The translations under genes and the position numbers were made by a program. The notes below the pieces were generated by a model, which made no database searches, was not told the DNA's origin, and was given only the letters and a program-made list of their open reading frames with translations. Source: Capitulum mitella (taxonomy: Eukaryota; Arthropoda; Thecostraca; Pollicipedomorpha; Pollicipedidae). From it: a DNA stretch of 64,000 bases. The stretch spans positions 22,539,822 to 22,603,821 of the forward strand of contig CP099842.1 in NCBI GenBank assembly GCA_030062745.1, written 5' to 3'. Shown one piece after another: positions 40,040 to 53,468 of this stretch (the stretch's first letter is position 1; each line of letters starts with the position of its first letter).

Positions 40040-40400
40040 CCACGCGTCGGGGTGGCTTCTGGCAGTGTCCAGGACGAAAAACACCGGCATCCACAGCGAA
40101 TATCGACAGCGTCCGGAACGTAGAAACGCAGGTATCCACAGCCAACTGTCACGGTCTAGAAGAGGACACCACGTCAAGAGCAGGGTCTGTGTTCAGAGCG
40201 GGTCACTGCTACGTCCAGTGTCCAGGGTGGCAGGCTTCTTGTGTCCAGGACGGCAGACGGCGTCCAGGGCGGCAGACCGCCGTGTCCAGCGCGGGAGACT
40301 GGCTGTATCCAGCGTGGGGGACGGTGTTCAGCGCGACAGACGGTCTGTGCCGCCGATGGCACCATGTTCGGTGTCCAGGCAGGTCGGCCGGGATCACGAG
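40040..40400. repeat. degenerate minisatellite of about 22 bp
   Basis: GTGTCCAGGACGGCAGACGG-like units recur irregularly (GTCCAGGGCGGCAGACCGCC, GTCCAGCGCGGGAGACTGGC and others), clearest from 40200 to 40345. Earlier units near 40065-40140 are more diverged. No gene is supported by the open frames across it. Confidence 0.75.
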
Positions 40401-41858
40401 CCAGGAACAGATGGTGCCTCACCCCGACTGGACGGAGGGCTGCTGAAGTGGACACTAGACTTCTTTTCCTACGACACGCAACGCTCAGGAACAAGGCGTG
40501 CGTAAAACCACGCACCCCGAACGACGTGACTGAATCGCCAGGGATATGGTGATCAGTGCACCAAACTGCGCATCCAGACATACAAGATTGCGCAAGGACA
40601 ATCGAGGCCACATCAGCAAGGTAATTTTAAGAAAAGCGTTATCGCCTCCGCGCGCTAAGAACCTCAAAGGACATAACCAAATGACCCTTGAAATATTTAT
40701 GAAAATGACTGGCGTTTATGGTAATGGGTGAGCAAGAATATCATAGTCTTGTCGCGATGCTCTATTTGCACGTATTTCCCGAGCACGGCCAACAGTCATA
40801 AAGCAGCGACCGCAATGACTTATATGTGCGGTTTACGACGTGGTTTGGCCAAGGCAGACCAATTGCCTAAAAACAAATAACTGGAGTCGTCTCTGTTCAA
40901 GCTGCAAAACATAGGATAGTAGGGGTGGCAGCAAATACGGCAGGCACGTTGGCGGCCCCACTACCTTCGGATATTTCTAATTTCACTATCTAGCGTTGCA
41001 AAGACAGAAAATGACCCAAAACGGATTTGGATCCACCTACTTCCAAAACACTCCCAGACAGATGCACACGTCATTTCACGACTGAAGAAAACAATGCTTA
41101 TAATCACGAGATCCTTTGTTGCGACTTATAATTTCAATTGTCAGCCTACCGCAAGTTCTGACGATACGACATGAAGCCGAATAACCAACGATAACGCCCA
41201 ACCAGATGCCATCCGTGAGCAGGCAAATCAAGGTGAACATAAAAAGTAATCAGGGAAAAACACCAAAAGGAATGTTTAACACTCCTGACTCCACACATTC
41301 ACTGGGTCTCAGCTGACGGGTGATCCGAGCCGGCGACCCGGCCCGGCAGGCCGTCAGTAGGGGCATCGCCCCTCCGTGGCGGCATCTGCACTTAGCCAGG
41401 CACGCACCCCACCGGCCGGGGCATTTGCGCCGCTTCATTATCTTCACTTCGGGCGGCTAATTCAATAGCGCGGCGGAATAACAGGGCCGGATTACCAGCA
41501 GTGCGTGCGGCCGACGAGACAGCCAGGGACTCGAGACCTGGCGACGCCCTCCAACCCCTCCAGCCCACCAGGCGACGCCGGCGTAATCACGCACACTCGT
41601 TATGGGGGACCGCGCTCGGTGGTGGCGACGCCATACAGTTCGCACAATGCCTACCTCAAAGAGCGATTTTTCATCTCGTTCAAGTACAATGCCCGCGGTA
41701 TGGGGCGGCGGCCAGTTCTCATTAGTGCGCGACTGCGGGGATACAGTCGGCGGACCGCGGCATTCAGGGCGAGCATCACGTTCCAGAGCTGAACGCCTCT
41801 GGATTAAAACAGCGGCCCACAACGAGTCACTGAGCACGTTCAGGCAAAACCAACTCAC
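40401..41858. other. no gene recognised; GC island 41300-41800
   Basis: The first 900 bases are AT-moderate and unremarkable. The island contains CTTCATTATCTTCACTTCGG and GGCTAATTCAATAG near 41434-41468. Frames in both directions are open at 41457-41864; none has a recognised domain. Confidence 0.3.
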
Positions 41859-41949
41859 CTGCACGCATATAATGCGTACCGGAATACATTACCAAATCAC
41901 AATAACTGTGCTGAATAACTGAATGAAACTGCATAATGTCGAAAAGTCT
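41859..41949 (-). CDS. candidate internal exon, unknown protein
   Basis: A near-perfect minus-strand 5' splice site, GTGCAG|GTGAGTTGG, ends at 41859. Thirty codons are open back to a possible acceptor AAAGCATCAG (AG at 41951-41950). The peptide reads RLFDIMQFHSVIQHSYCDL and then VMYSGTHYMRA. The other two frames have stops. The acceptor has a poor pyrimidine tract, which is the weak point. No family is recognised. Confidence 0.2.
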
Positions 41950-42769
41950 CTGATGCTTTCCTTTGGCGAAACACACTTTGGCACTGGCGTAGTTATCTAT
42001 AGCTATAGGTGTCCGGCACCCACAGAGCTCAATGTGGCATCAATACATATTGTTTGGTTCGTCATGATTACACGAAGTTCCTGACCTCGCACGAGAATAA
42101 TATTCATCACACCCGTTAGGAAGAAGCATACCATCATTCCACTGGAACACACATATGAAAATTTATTATCTTCATTCTTTATTATTTCCTTACAAGTCAA
42201 TCCCTCAAAGTCTTGGGAGTAACGGACTCGTTGAACATCCATGATATTCGTACATCAGAAACATTTATACCATGTGACTACGGACAAACTTGCAAATTCT
42301 CTCACAGGGGTGCTTTCATTTCAGACAACGGCCACCCAGTCGGTACATGACGCGTATCAAAGCTCAAATGGAACGCCCGCCCTTGAAGCTAAAGATCAGT
42401 CGTAAACTAAAAATGTCAGTGCAGCAACAGCACACGGAAAAGGAATCGTTTCAAGTCTAGTCTGCGAGGTCCCCGGTGAGAATACGGCTACTAGCAAGGC
42501 TTCGTATTAACCACTATACGGTGTGAGATGGTCCGGCACAAAACGACCACGACGGCCGAAAACGTCGATAAATAACCCGATTGCTCACAATTCTGCCAGC
42601 AACACAACTTTCTACAACAATTCGGCGATTTGCCCAGGGACAGCTGGTCCATGAATTTCCGTTCCGGCGGCACATTTATCCTGGCTGGGTGAAACACCAT
42701 CTTTCTGGAAACAAATGCCGCCCCGTTTGTCCCGGGAGCGGCCATACATTCGCCGCGGCATTCTGCACC
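41950..42769. other. no gene recognised
   Basis: About 800 bases of AT-moderate sequence without a recognisable gene or repeat. Confidence 0.4.
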
Positions 42770-43165
42770 GGCTCCCAGGACATCAGACACGATGGCTCCC
42801 AGGACACCAAACTCCCAGGACATCGGACAAAACAGCTCCCAGGACATGGGACAAGACGGCTCCCAGGGTGTCAGACAAAACGGCTCCCAAGGCACCAGGC
42901 TCTCAGGACACTGGAAAAAAACAGCTCCCAGGGCATGGGACAAGACGGCTCCCAGAACGTCAGACAAAACGGCTCCCAAGACACCAGGCTCCCAGGACAT
43001 CGGAAAAACAGCTCCCAGGACATGGGACAAGACGGCTCCCAGGGCGTCAGACAAAACGGCTCACAAGACACCAGGATCCTAGGGCATGAAACAAAACAGC
43101 TCCCAGGACGTGAGACAAGACGGCTCCCAGGACACCACGCAGAACGGCTCCCAGGACATCGGGCA
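42770..43165. repeat. 24-bp minisatellite with 16-bp spacer units
   Basis: Units of the form GCTCCCAGGACATGGGACAA + GACG (24 bp) alternate with shorter units such as GCTCCCAAGGCACCAG (16 bp). The combination 24+24+16 recurs, so several frames stay open on both strands. Confidence 0.9.
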
Positions 43166-44880
43166 GGACGGCTGCTTAAAGAGCCTCCTGAGAAAAGTCC
43201 GCGACTAACCATGTTTGCCAGCTACATGTGACGCAGTAGCACCGCGAGTCCCCCTTTCTGAAGCTGGCTGCCGAGCCTAGTCACAGCTCCTGCGTCAGTA
43301 GCAGCCAAAGGGGCCGCCAAACCAGGGAACTATGGGTTCCATCGGTCCGCTTTGGAGCATCAGACATCACCACCCGGCCATACGACGTAAGACAAAGAAA
43401 AGCCAAAATAGCTGATTTAATGTCACATGGATATGGAATGGACAATGGGAAGGGCTTCCCACCTCCACACGAGCCGCCTAATATTCTGAATGCATGTTTT
43501 CAACTGATTGCCGCAATCCATTTCGTTGCAGATTACGTGTTTTGTACTGACGGTGGCGACGATTTCGATTGTAGATTACGCCATTTTTCTATCTTTTTTA
43601 AACGCGTGCTGTTTCGCTACCAATGGCGCTTACAGGTGATATGTTACGACTGCAAAAACGTTTTTGGAAGCACAAACAACAGGAACGTTTTTTGAAATTT
43701 TAAGTTTGGCACAATCAACATGCTTGCGCGTCCCTAAAGGCCAAATCGTCATCACCAATGCCTAACGAGCATCACGCTATGAAAAAGGGCACATTCTTGG
43801 CACATCATCATCGCACATCCCCGAACGATAAGGCCCCATTTGGAGCACCTGACGTCGCCGTCGACGCCTCCAGTCGCCGGCGTTCTGCGGTAGTCTGCGA
43901 CTCCGCCGGAAAACAGCGACGGTGACAATGTTTTCGGCCCGACTACCATCTGCCAATTTACCGGCGGCGGTTCGCCGCCAAGTCGCCCCGCCGCAGCGCC
44001 ATGTCTGAACGCGATCAGATTGAAACTCTGAACGGTGCTCGGCCAGGCGAGAGAAACCTCCCGCTACTTCAGCACTCGATCCGTGGAGCGTACAAGAAAC
44101 CCCTTACCGAGAACTTGAAAGCAAACAAGTTCGCAAGTTCTGTCTCACAAATCGCACCGCAGTTCGGCGGCCGGATCCCGGCGGCACGTGCCGCAGCGCC
44201 CGCGCGATGCTGGTCTGTATTCAGTCAGCATGCCGCAAATACGGACTGGAGCGGAAAAGTTGGATAAATGGATGTTTTATCCACATACCGGCAAAATGAT
44301 GAGGCTTAAAGTACTCCGGAGCAACCTGCAAAATGGCGACTAGGACGCACCGTGCCCTGGCCTGGTGGACGCCTCATAACCCGAATATGAACTAACTTCG
44401 TGACAACAGCAGGAATCTCACCTTTAACTACATTTCGAATCTTTCTGACGGATCTTAAAACGATGTTAGCATAAACGCACATGACAAAATACGTAACATT
44501 CATCAGCGGGCAGAAGTTGGAGAAACTCAGGGACTTCTTTCCAGACACCACCCACGGGCGTTACGTCCAAAAATGACTCATCACCCCGTCGCCCCTCCCC
44601 CGCCAAGCCCAAACGGCGCGGACGACGAACACTCTTATCTTCGCCGCGAAATGGTTCATTACTGCATATCCACGGAACCCAGATATCGTTAAGGAGGCAC
44701 TTGGCATTTAAGCTGTACGCGTCACTTGACTTTTAAATGTGACAGCGACCAGGACAGTGAAAATTTGCAGGCCACAATTCCCTCCTGAAACAGTTGCGCA
44801 ATTTGGCCCACGCAAGGCACGACAACGGTGCCAATGGCACAGCAGTTCTGTCGGTTCCGTGGCCACACCCGTTCATAACG
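43166..44880. other. no gene recognised; small GC island 43840-44230
   Basis: An ATG in good context (GCGCCATGTCT at 44001) opens 88 codons beginning MSERDQIETLNGARPGERN; nothing identifies the product and I leave it uncalled. A minus-strand frame ending in GTTAAAG|GTGAGATT (donor at 44395) contains a hydrophobic stretch MNVTYFVMCVYANIVL, also unassigned. Confidence 0.3.
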
Positions 44881-45840
44881 CAGCAGCAGATCCAAAGACC
44901 ACCCAGGCCGACAGAGCACTGCTCCGAACTCAACACGAGGCCACCAGATCCAGCACACCAGCAGCGGACAGCAGCCCAATCTGGCAACAGCTCTGGACAG
45001 AACCCGACAGCACACGCCGGTAGAAGTACGACACAGTGTCGGCCGACGGTGGGCCGGCAGAATCCCAGCACAGTGTCGGTCGGGAGGGTCACAGTGTCGG
45101 CCCGGCACATTGCCGGCCGGACAGCGTGCCGGCAGAACGCCGGCACTTTCTGCGACGACACGTCGGCAGAAGCCCAGCGCAATGCCAAACGGACCGGCGG
45201 ACGTGTGGCCGAGGCCGCAGGTCGCTCTCTGGGAGCGTGGAGCCGGCGGCCGTCCGCCGTCCGAGGCAGCCGTCCGGCGGACGGCGGGCAGGCGTCCGCG
45301 CCGACTCGACGGCGCCGCGCCGCGTCAGGTTACAGCCCTTCCTTCCCCGGGGCTCGATCAATCGTGCCGTTTCCATTTGGTGCGCGTAACGCGAGATCGC
45401 GGCCGTCCCGCGGGCCGGCGCGCCGTCCCGGTCCCGGCCCGGCCCCGGGCCGGCGGACGCCGCAAACAACCCGGCCGCGCCCGCTCCGGAAAAACAGGCC
45501 TCTCCTCGGTCCGCCGGCCGGCGCAGCGTCCGACCAACGCGCGCTCACAGCCGCCTCCGATCAGGCAGCTCTGGTGACAGCGGCCGCACGCAGAGCGAGC
45601 GCTTCCTGGACCACAACGCTGTCGGTCACCACAAGTGATTACAGTCGTCTTCGGCCGGGAAGCTGCCCCTCGTGCCAGCGTGACTACATGGCACGCGCAC
45701 AAATGGGCAGAGAATCCCACGGATGCAACGCCTACAAACAGCAGAAAAGCACATGGATAAATGCAATATGCGGCTCCTCCTTGCATTGCGAACAGTTCCC
45801 AGACACCACAACATTACTTCTCCTCGACCAGTGACGCAGA
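44881..45840. other. CpG island with 346-codon open frame
   Basis: The plus frame 44794-45834 is the longest non-satellite frame in the window, but its product is Arg/Pro/Ala/Gln-rich, has no recognised domain and overlaps degenerate repeats (CACAGTGTCGGCC-like units, 45028-45140). Other frames on both strands are open too. I regard it as composition-driven. Confidence 0.35.
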
Positions 45841-46642
<802 letters not shown>

Positions 46643-47884
46643 CGGAGAGGGAGACAGAGACAGAGAGAGGGGGAAAGAAGGTAACCTACTTCACACAAGA
46701 TCGATCAAAAGATGCCGTCACGGTGCCAATCGCGTTGTTACTGATCCGGAGAGATACGGTGGCACTAGACACATAAAAAGCTCACTTTCGATTTTCTTTC
46801 AGGCGCAGATATTTCTGATAGGAGGCAAGTCGAATGCAAAATGTCACTTGGATAGTTCTGAGTATTGACTCAAGAGCTCAATTCTCTTCTCAAAGGAGCT
46901 GCAAATGGAGAGACGGCTGTCATACTTCCAACCAAAGTTCAAGTCACTGGCGGCACTGAATAAAACAGTCATATTCAGAGGATTCAGAACCATTTTAGGA
47001 CAGACTTCCGCCAAGCTTTGGATAAAACAATGAAAGATGTTTTTGTTCATGACTGAATCATTTAATCGCGGTATGATAAGCGTGTGTTCATCAGATAACA
47101 TCATCATGTTATCATCTCTCCGCTCATTTTGCTTTGGGCGGGTGTTATGTTATCAGCATATGTTATGCATTTCCGCCCATTTCAATGTCTTACAACCATT
47201 ATTATTCCTTTGATACCATACAGCAAACCATTCTCAGACCCAGACTGGCAAAAATAAAAGGCATGGTTTGGATTGAGTAACTGGTGCTAAATGTGCACTA
47301 CGCATGAAAAAACCGCAAAACAAATCACAAACAAATGATCTTCAATCCAAATGACGAGACATAAAGTCTCGCATTTCGAGGTGAAGCACTCATGTTTACA
47401 TGAGCATGTTTTACATGCCGAAAAGACAAGTAAATCAATCAACTGTTTCGAGCATCTGTGCACTGAAAATCAATACTGACGTGTCAACCTCATCTGATCT
47501 CAACGTCTTTCTCATGTTTTACAGCACTTTATCTCACAGCGCCACAACTGAACGAGACATAGCCTATACGCTATGTTGCATAAGGATAATCCTAATGTGG
47601 CGCCTGGCATATGTCAGGAAGTGCAATTTTAACCCGAGGCTAAATATACCATAAAACGCGAAAACTGCCAAGACATGAGCTAGCTCTGATGCAACAGACG
47701 CACAAGTTGTATGCCTTGTTCTGCGGTTACCCTGCTCTGCCTAGGACGAGCAAGGGTCTGAGATTTCGGCGCTGCTACTTTAACTGACAACACCAGAACC
47801 ATTTCATACTCAGACAGATATCACCTACGGTTTCCACCGTTCTGCTGCAGCAGCGCAAGGCAGGCAGCGGCTCGTTCAACGCGT
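46643..47884. other. no gene recognised
   Basis: About 1.2 kb of AT-rich sequence. I see no gene or repeat. Confidence 0.4.
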
Positions 47885-48265
47885 CAGCCCTTGCCGATCC
47901 TAAGCCACGTCAGTCCCTCCCGACCCTGCGCCACGCTAGTCCTCCCGACCCTGCGTCACGCCGGCCCCTGCCGACCCTGCGCCGCGTCAGTCCCTCCCGA
48001 CCCCGCGCCACGTCAGTTCCTCCTGATCCTGCGCCACGTCAGTTCCTCCCGATCCTGCCCCATCTCAACCCCTGCCGGTCCTCTGCCGCGTCAGTTCCCT
48101 CCCGACCCTGCCCCATCTCAACCCCTGCCGGTCCTGCCGGTCCTGTGCCGCGTCAGTCCCTCTCGACCCTGCGCCGCGTCAGTCCCTCCTGACCCTGCGC
48201 CGCGTCAGTCCCTCCTGACCCTGCGCCACGTCAGTCGCTCTCGACCCTGCACCGCGTCAGGCTCC
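47885..48265. repeat. minisatellite of about 26 bp
   Basis: Units of the type CGCGTCAGTCCCTCCTGACC + CTGCGC, with variants CCACGTCAGTTCC and CCCCATCTCAACCCCTGCCGG. The clearest 26-bp spacing is at 48150-48260. Confidence 0.88.
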
Positions 48266-48414
48266 TGCCCTGTTCAGCCGGTGCGGGACGTTACAGGCCG
48301 GACGCCGGCGCAGACCGGCCGGGTGGTCCCGTGTGCCACGCAGCGCAGGCCGACCAGAGGGCGTCAGCGGGGACAGCGTGCTGATGAGGCGGGGCCGGCC
48401 ACCACGTCAGCACC

Positions 48415-48610
48415 ACAGCTGTCGCCACAGTCAGCGCCAGCACCACAGCCAGCCCGTCAGAACCAGCACCACCGCCGGTCAGTAAGTACCAGCACCACTG
48501 ACGGTAAGTACCAGCACCACTGACGGTCCGTCAGCACCAGCGCCACAGCTGACCATCTCGTCCACACGGTAACGTCAGCTCCAGCACCAGCGATACAGCC
48601 GTCAGGTCGG
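48415..48610. repeat. 22-bp repeat with GTAAGTACCAG cores
   Basis: GTAAGTACCAGCACCACTGA + CG repeats with a 22-bp period at 48484-48530 and is flanked by related CAGCACCAC and CGTCAGCACC units. Two units contain a consensus 5' splice sequence (GTAAGT) on the plus strand. No exon ending there can be identified. Confidence 0.8.
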
Positions 48611-49219
48611 TACCGGCACTGCGGTCGTGACATCAGCGTCATTCATCACTACAGCCAGAACGTATCACCAACAAAATCCGGCCAGGCCGGCTATGGTTCG
48701 AGTCAGACGGTAGCATAACTGCCTAGGCCTGCCGTCAATGGGCTAATGTGCGAGCAATACCGGCCAGTTACGCATCACTGGTCGTGAGAACAAGTGAAGG
48801 CCAGTAGGAGGGTGAGTACTGGAGGCACTGCTAACATTCTAGAGCACCTATACGGCCTTGTGCATACAACAAAGAAGGCATACCAGGGTGACTGAGTCTC
48901 CATGACGTGTAGTGGAACGCCTTTCGACAACTTCACCTCACTTGTCCATTCTACGAACAACAGTCATCCCGAATAGGTTTTGTGCCAGACAACGGGGAAC
49001 ATCAGTCAGTGGTGAACCTGTATTGTTGGCCGCAAAATGCGCCTCGAACCAAACAACGCAACTAGTGTAAAACGGCGCGGTGAAAAAAGATGCATCGTGA
49101 AGTGCTCACGCTACCACGCCACTACTTTCGCCGCACATGCAGCGCGAAATAAACTTTGAAACTACGCCGCTGAAGGATGAGAAAGGCCGACAAAACAGGC
49201 CCATTTCGCGGGCGACACT
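48611..49219. other. no gene recognised
   Basis: About 600 bases of moderate GC without a recognisable feature. Confidence 0.4.
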
Positions 49220-50620
49220 TTTTACGATCCGTCCGTAAGAGCGACGGGCACTTCCATTTCGCTGACGCCGAGTCGGGCTCGGCGTGGGTTTCGATGACGT
49301 CGACTACTCGAGCCGAGTGGCGGCGCGGCTCCGGCGGAGGCTCGCGGCGCTGACTCGGACCGCCGGCGGCGAGACCTCAGAAAAAACGCCGCGGCGCCGG
49401 GCCGCCGCCGCCGAGCCCGCCATCACCGCCGGAAGCCAGCCATAATAATGGAGGGATAGCGGCCGGCTCGAGCCACTTCGCCGTCCGCGTCGAGCCGCCG
49501 GCCCGACCAGAACGCGCCGCCGCCGCCGGCCGTAAAAAGGCGGGCGGTCGCGACCGTTTCCGGCCGGACGCGGCGTGCCGGCTTCGCGGCGGCGGCGGCT
49601 GGGGCAGTCTGGCCAGGCCGGGGTGGGATGTTTCAGCGGGAGCCGGACTATTCCACGGAGCCAGACGGCGGCGGCGGAGGCGGCGGGACGTTTCCAGCGG
49701 CAGGACCCAGCTCCGCCGACTCCGGGCACGAACTGACCGTAAACCACGGCCCGGCAGCCGGCAGCAGCGTTCGATTGGCGGCGGCCGGCCGGACCAGCTC
49801 CCGAGGGGCGCCGGCCCGACCCGCGCGGCGCCGACTTCCGTCAGGCCGTGTCGGTCTGTGTCACTCCGGAGCAGACAGCGACCTTCACCCGGCCGACGCG
49901 GGCCAGTGCACTGGTTTTATAAGGTTCCGGCAGGTATTATTTCATTAATAATCACGAACACGAAATAATGCATGACTGCAGATAGCGAAATGTGGAAGGT
50001 AATGTATCTACGGTACATTAAGCTGGAAAGGATTTAATTAAAATGCCAACTTCTTTCAAAGCGATAGCTAACGGATACGATCACTTAATTCGCCTCTAAC
50101 TGTCTAGCATTCAATGGTCAACGATCGCACCCCAAACAACCCCTACGGTCCACTCAGCTGACAGTGCCGACCATCAGCCGGCCGAGTCGGCACCAGCTCG
50201 GCAGACTGCAGAGTTCCGTCCACCGGACACGGCCCGACCCGGAGCCGGACGCCGGCTGCCGCCCTCGGTTATCCACCCAGTCCTGCCAGCAGTCCGCCGC
50301 CAGCGCCGCTGACCGGCCGGGGTCAGCTAGCGTGTTCCGCCACGATTTATACCAGCACCGGCTCACCTCGACCTAACCGAACCATTTTTCATCCATTCAC
50401 CGCCGAAGAAAGCCTTTTCGAAAGCGGCATTTGCATGCAACAAATGGGTTCGGGCGGCGCAGCCGGCGGCGGTCGGTCGGCGCGCGCCACTCGCCCGGCT
50501 GACCAGGACTGCGAGCCGGCACCGGCGCCCCGGGGCGTTCTGATTCAGTTTTGCAAAGCAGTTTCAGCCGGCCCCGACCGCAGTACAGTACAGCTAGGGT
50601 TGGGCCCTTGCGGAACGATT
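49220..50620. promoter_or_regulatory. two CpG islands flanking an AT-rich motif cluster
   Basis: GC islands at 49220-49920 and 50140-50620 flank 200 AT-rich bases with CATTAATAATCACG (49943), AATAATGCATGAC (49963), GGATTTAATTAAAATGCC (50030) and CACTTAATTCGCC (50081). A perfect ATTTGCAT octamer lies at 50429. Open frames in the islands occur on both strands and have no recognised domain. I infer a possible regulatory module; no gene is called. Confidence 0.25.
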
Positions 50621-51419
50621 TCTTAAACTACAAGTTTGCGTTTCCGAGGGGGCAGAACACGCTCCTCCCGCGCCGGTAGACAAGGTGTCGACTATGGAAT
50701 GTTTGCTCGGCTTTCCTGTGTGGTCATATGGAAAAAGATGCTAAGTTTTATTAGCTTCAAGGCCCGATCGTGGACCAGTCTTCGGATATTAAATGCAAGT
50801 TAGTGCCCAGCAATAAACGTATAACCAGCAATAAATGTCTGAGAACGGCTCCACAATCGGGCCTGAAAGCCCAAACTTAACATCTTCTCTACAAAACAAC
50901 ACAGGAAAATCCAACAAACTTTCCATAACTATTACCGACAACTTTTGGTCTTAAATACGACCTTAGGAACTTACGTAATTATTATTATTATTCGTTTCAA
51001 TTATTCGTTCTCACAACCCGGCCATAACACAGCTTATATCTCTCGTCAGATCATTCAATTCATTCTATCTCACTTCAGCTTTTTTCTTTGACAACCATTT
51101 CCAATTTTCCTCCAGTCGTTCCGCGTGCGTCTTTCACTCTTGCTCTTTTGCCCTTTCAGCAAACGTACACAAGAGGCCAAAAGTCGAGCAGTTTACCGCA
51201 CAAGTCCAGATCACAACATGACGTTATTTCGGTGACAGATAACCTGTCCTTGCATCAGCCTCCGGCGGAAATGTGAGTCTGAATGGGTAAACATACTGCC
51301 AAACATCAGCGCGCCGATTCTGAAAAGCAAAAACGAAAAACCGAGAATCTTCCGCTTTGTCCTGGTCCAAACGCTACAATATCTGGGTTTCGAGAGTCCG
51401 AGCTCTACAGAGAGACATC
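50621..51419. other. no gene recognised
   Basis: About 800 bases of AT-richer sequence with an (ATT)n stretch near 50980-50992. No gene is seen. Confidence 0.4.
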
Positions 51420-51852
51420 CCACAATGAGGCCCGGCCAACGCCGCCGACGTCGGGCCGACCGTCGCCGACGTCGGTCGGCCCGAGTCGCCGCAGACGACG
51501 GCCGGGGCCGCCGTCCGCCGCCGCCGACGGCCGTTTTTGCTGTCACGATAAAGAGCCTGTCACTTTTTACAGCCGCCGAGATTAGAAATGTTCAACAATG
51601 GCGCGCAGAGGGCGGGGTCGCGGATTTATGGGCCGCGTGGAGCGGGCAGCCCGTTCCGCCGTCCGACCCTCCGCCTGCGGCCACCGGCGTCCGCGGCCCG
51701 TCCCGGCTCTGGTTACCGGCGAACGCGGCAGAGGTGGCACGGGGAAATGAGTCTGCCGCGATGTGTGCGTCACGAGCTATTCAGAACAAACCGACAGTGA
51801 AGCTAACAACGGTTATGTGCACCCAAGGTGGTGGTGCGATCACGCTGGGCTA
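51420..51852. other. CpG island
   Basis: GC-rich to about 51740, with GGATTTATGGGCCGCG at 51623 sharing TTTATGGGCC with the island at 8386. Several frames are open; none is recognisable. Confidence 0.3.
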
Positions 51853-52147
51853 CTACGGCCACCAGAAGAGAGCCCAGATACCATCCGTGTGTCTGACAGT
51901 GGCGGACAACTCGTCCGAACACGGGCAAACATTGCTCTCCAAAGTGGCGCCGGCCCCTGAGGCCCACGCGGCACGCGAAAAGTCCTCGATGTAGTTGAAG
52001 AACTGCGCCGGCCGCTCCTGAGGCGAGTCGCGGATACAATGTCCGTCCGCGATCAAAGCGATGAACACGGACGGTGGTTCCAATATGTCGGCCCCGGGCG
52101 TCGGGCCGCGCCTCCGGAGGAATCGTTCAATCACCAGCCCCCACCTT
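51853..52147 (-). CDS. candidate terminal exon, unknown protein
   Basis: A possible 3' splice site on the minus strand (GACTCTCCGTGTCAG, AG at 52149-52148) is followed by 97 codons and a TAG stop at 51855-51853. The product reads RWGLVIERFLRRRGPTPGA, then PSVFIALIADGHCIRDSPQE, RPAQFFNYIEDFSRAAWAS and a Cys-containing tail ending ALFWWP. Codon choice (TTCTTCAACTACATCGAGG) is strongly coding-like. The same frame continues upstream through one stop into DDEYVFVEVERQYGSLATQF, so a pseudogene or a retrocopy is an alternative. I cannot assign a family. Plus-strand frames overlap it entirely; I judge them shadows. Confidence 0.3.
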
Positions 52148-53464
52148 CTGACACGGAGAGTCGACTACTGCCGCAGGGCTTCCTTTGACACGAACTGTGT
52201 AGCCAGACTTCCATATTGCCGCTCCACTTCCACAAACACGTATTCGTCGTCGGCGTCCAGTCAAAAAGAGCAGCGAACGGAAGACGCGCAAGGAGGTAAC
52301 ATTCATAACTTAAGACAATATTGCTTGTACGTTTTAGTTAAGGTCACGATGATGCGCTCCCAGTCTGTTACTCCCAGTCACGCTCCCAGTCACGATACTG
52401 TTTTGCATTCTCGAACTGCAAAGACTTTACGGGACATACAAAGTATTGGGAAGAAACTCAGCATGTACAAACAAATCTTCTGTGCACGGAGTGATTCCTA
52501 CTTTCACGGAGTAAAACGCACACCGTCCCTCGCAACAAGAAACCAGAAACAAAGGTGGAACACGACGGTCTTTCACGTTCTTGTGGCCTCAAGAAACAGC
52601 CCGTTAACCGACGCCTCGTTCCACGCCCGTCTTGACAGCTACAAGATAACACGCACCAACGTGGACAGCTGAATCGCACAAATGGAAAAATCAGCTTGAG
52701 CTATTTGTTCGGGTTCCGTCCTTGCAGAGCGTACATGATTGCCCGATCAAAGCTGCGTCATTACACAGGCCTTCAAATGACTCCGCATATTATATAAAGA
52801 AATAAGAAACCACACACAAGGGACGAGTTCCGAGTAATCCAGTAGCGTTCCGGTAGTGATCCACTAGTTTGAATGAAACATTACGTAACGAGAAAGCATC
52901 CGACCTGATGGTAACGATACGTCGCAAGATCTCCTGCCTCCTGAGAAAAACATCGCAATGTTCAACAAACATCAACAAGCCTAAATGTTTGAAGAATGTG
53001 TCTTACAAATTACCAAGGAATAAAAAGACATGTAGGTTTTCACAGAACAAGCTAATTCTAGTGAGAATCTCATTCCTGAACGGCATACGTTACAAGACAG
53101 TAAGCCAAGACAGTGCCTCAATCCTTCACAAACATTCCTTTAAATGATCACATTTGACACATGTGTGAGATGGAATTACGTGTACCATATAAAAAGGAAG
53201 GCGATACATGACACAGAAGGCGAGGATCAGTGCAATCAACATAAAGGTCAACGTGATAAGGGGTTGGCCAAGTGAAAAAGGCCAGCATTGTCCACCCCCT
53301 CAAGCCACGATTCCGACTTGGGAATATGTTCCAGTACCAACATCGGCCTTACAGCTCCAGTACCAACATAGTCCATGCGGAACCACACGTTGTAAAAGAT
53401 CAATTTATTCAAACAACATCGCATACACATTTGTTACTGGAAGCTTTATGACCGTGCACGTCAT
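52148..53464. other. no gene recognised
   Basis: About 1.3 kb. A long plus-strand frame (52061-52672) overlaps the candidate minus-strand exon and shows no domain. CTCCAGTACCAACAT occurs twice near 53330-53368. Confidence 0.35.
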
Positions 53465-53468
53465 AGCT

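Noticed and set aside
42770..43165. CRISPR-like array because of short regular repeats
   Set aside because: The units are contiguous with no unique spacers and vary in length; this is a minisatellite in eukaryotic DNA. The same applies to 15038-16215.
44001..44267. ATG frame of 88 codons with good start context
   Set aside because: No family, no promoter, no splice evidence; the composition changes along its length from AT-moderate to CpG-rich.
44794..45834. 346-codon open frame, the longest outside satellites apart from the repeat array
   Set aside because: Arg/Pro/Ala/Gln-rich product without any domain, several other frames open on both strands, and degenerate repeats inside; explained by CpG richness.
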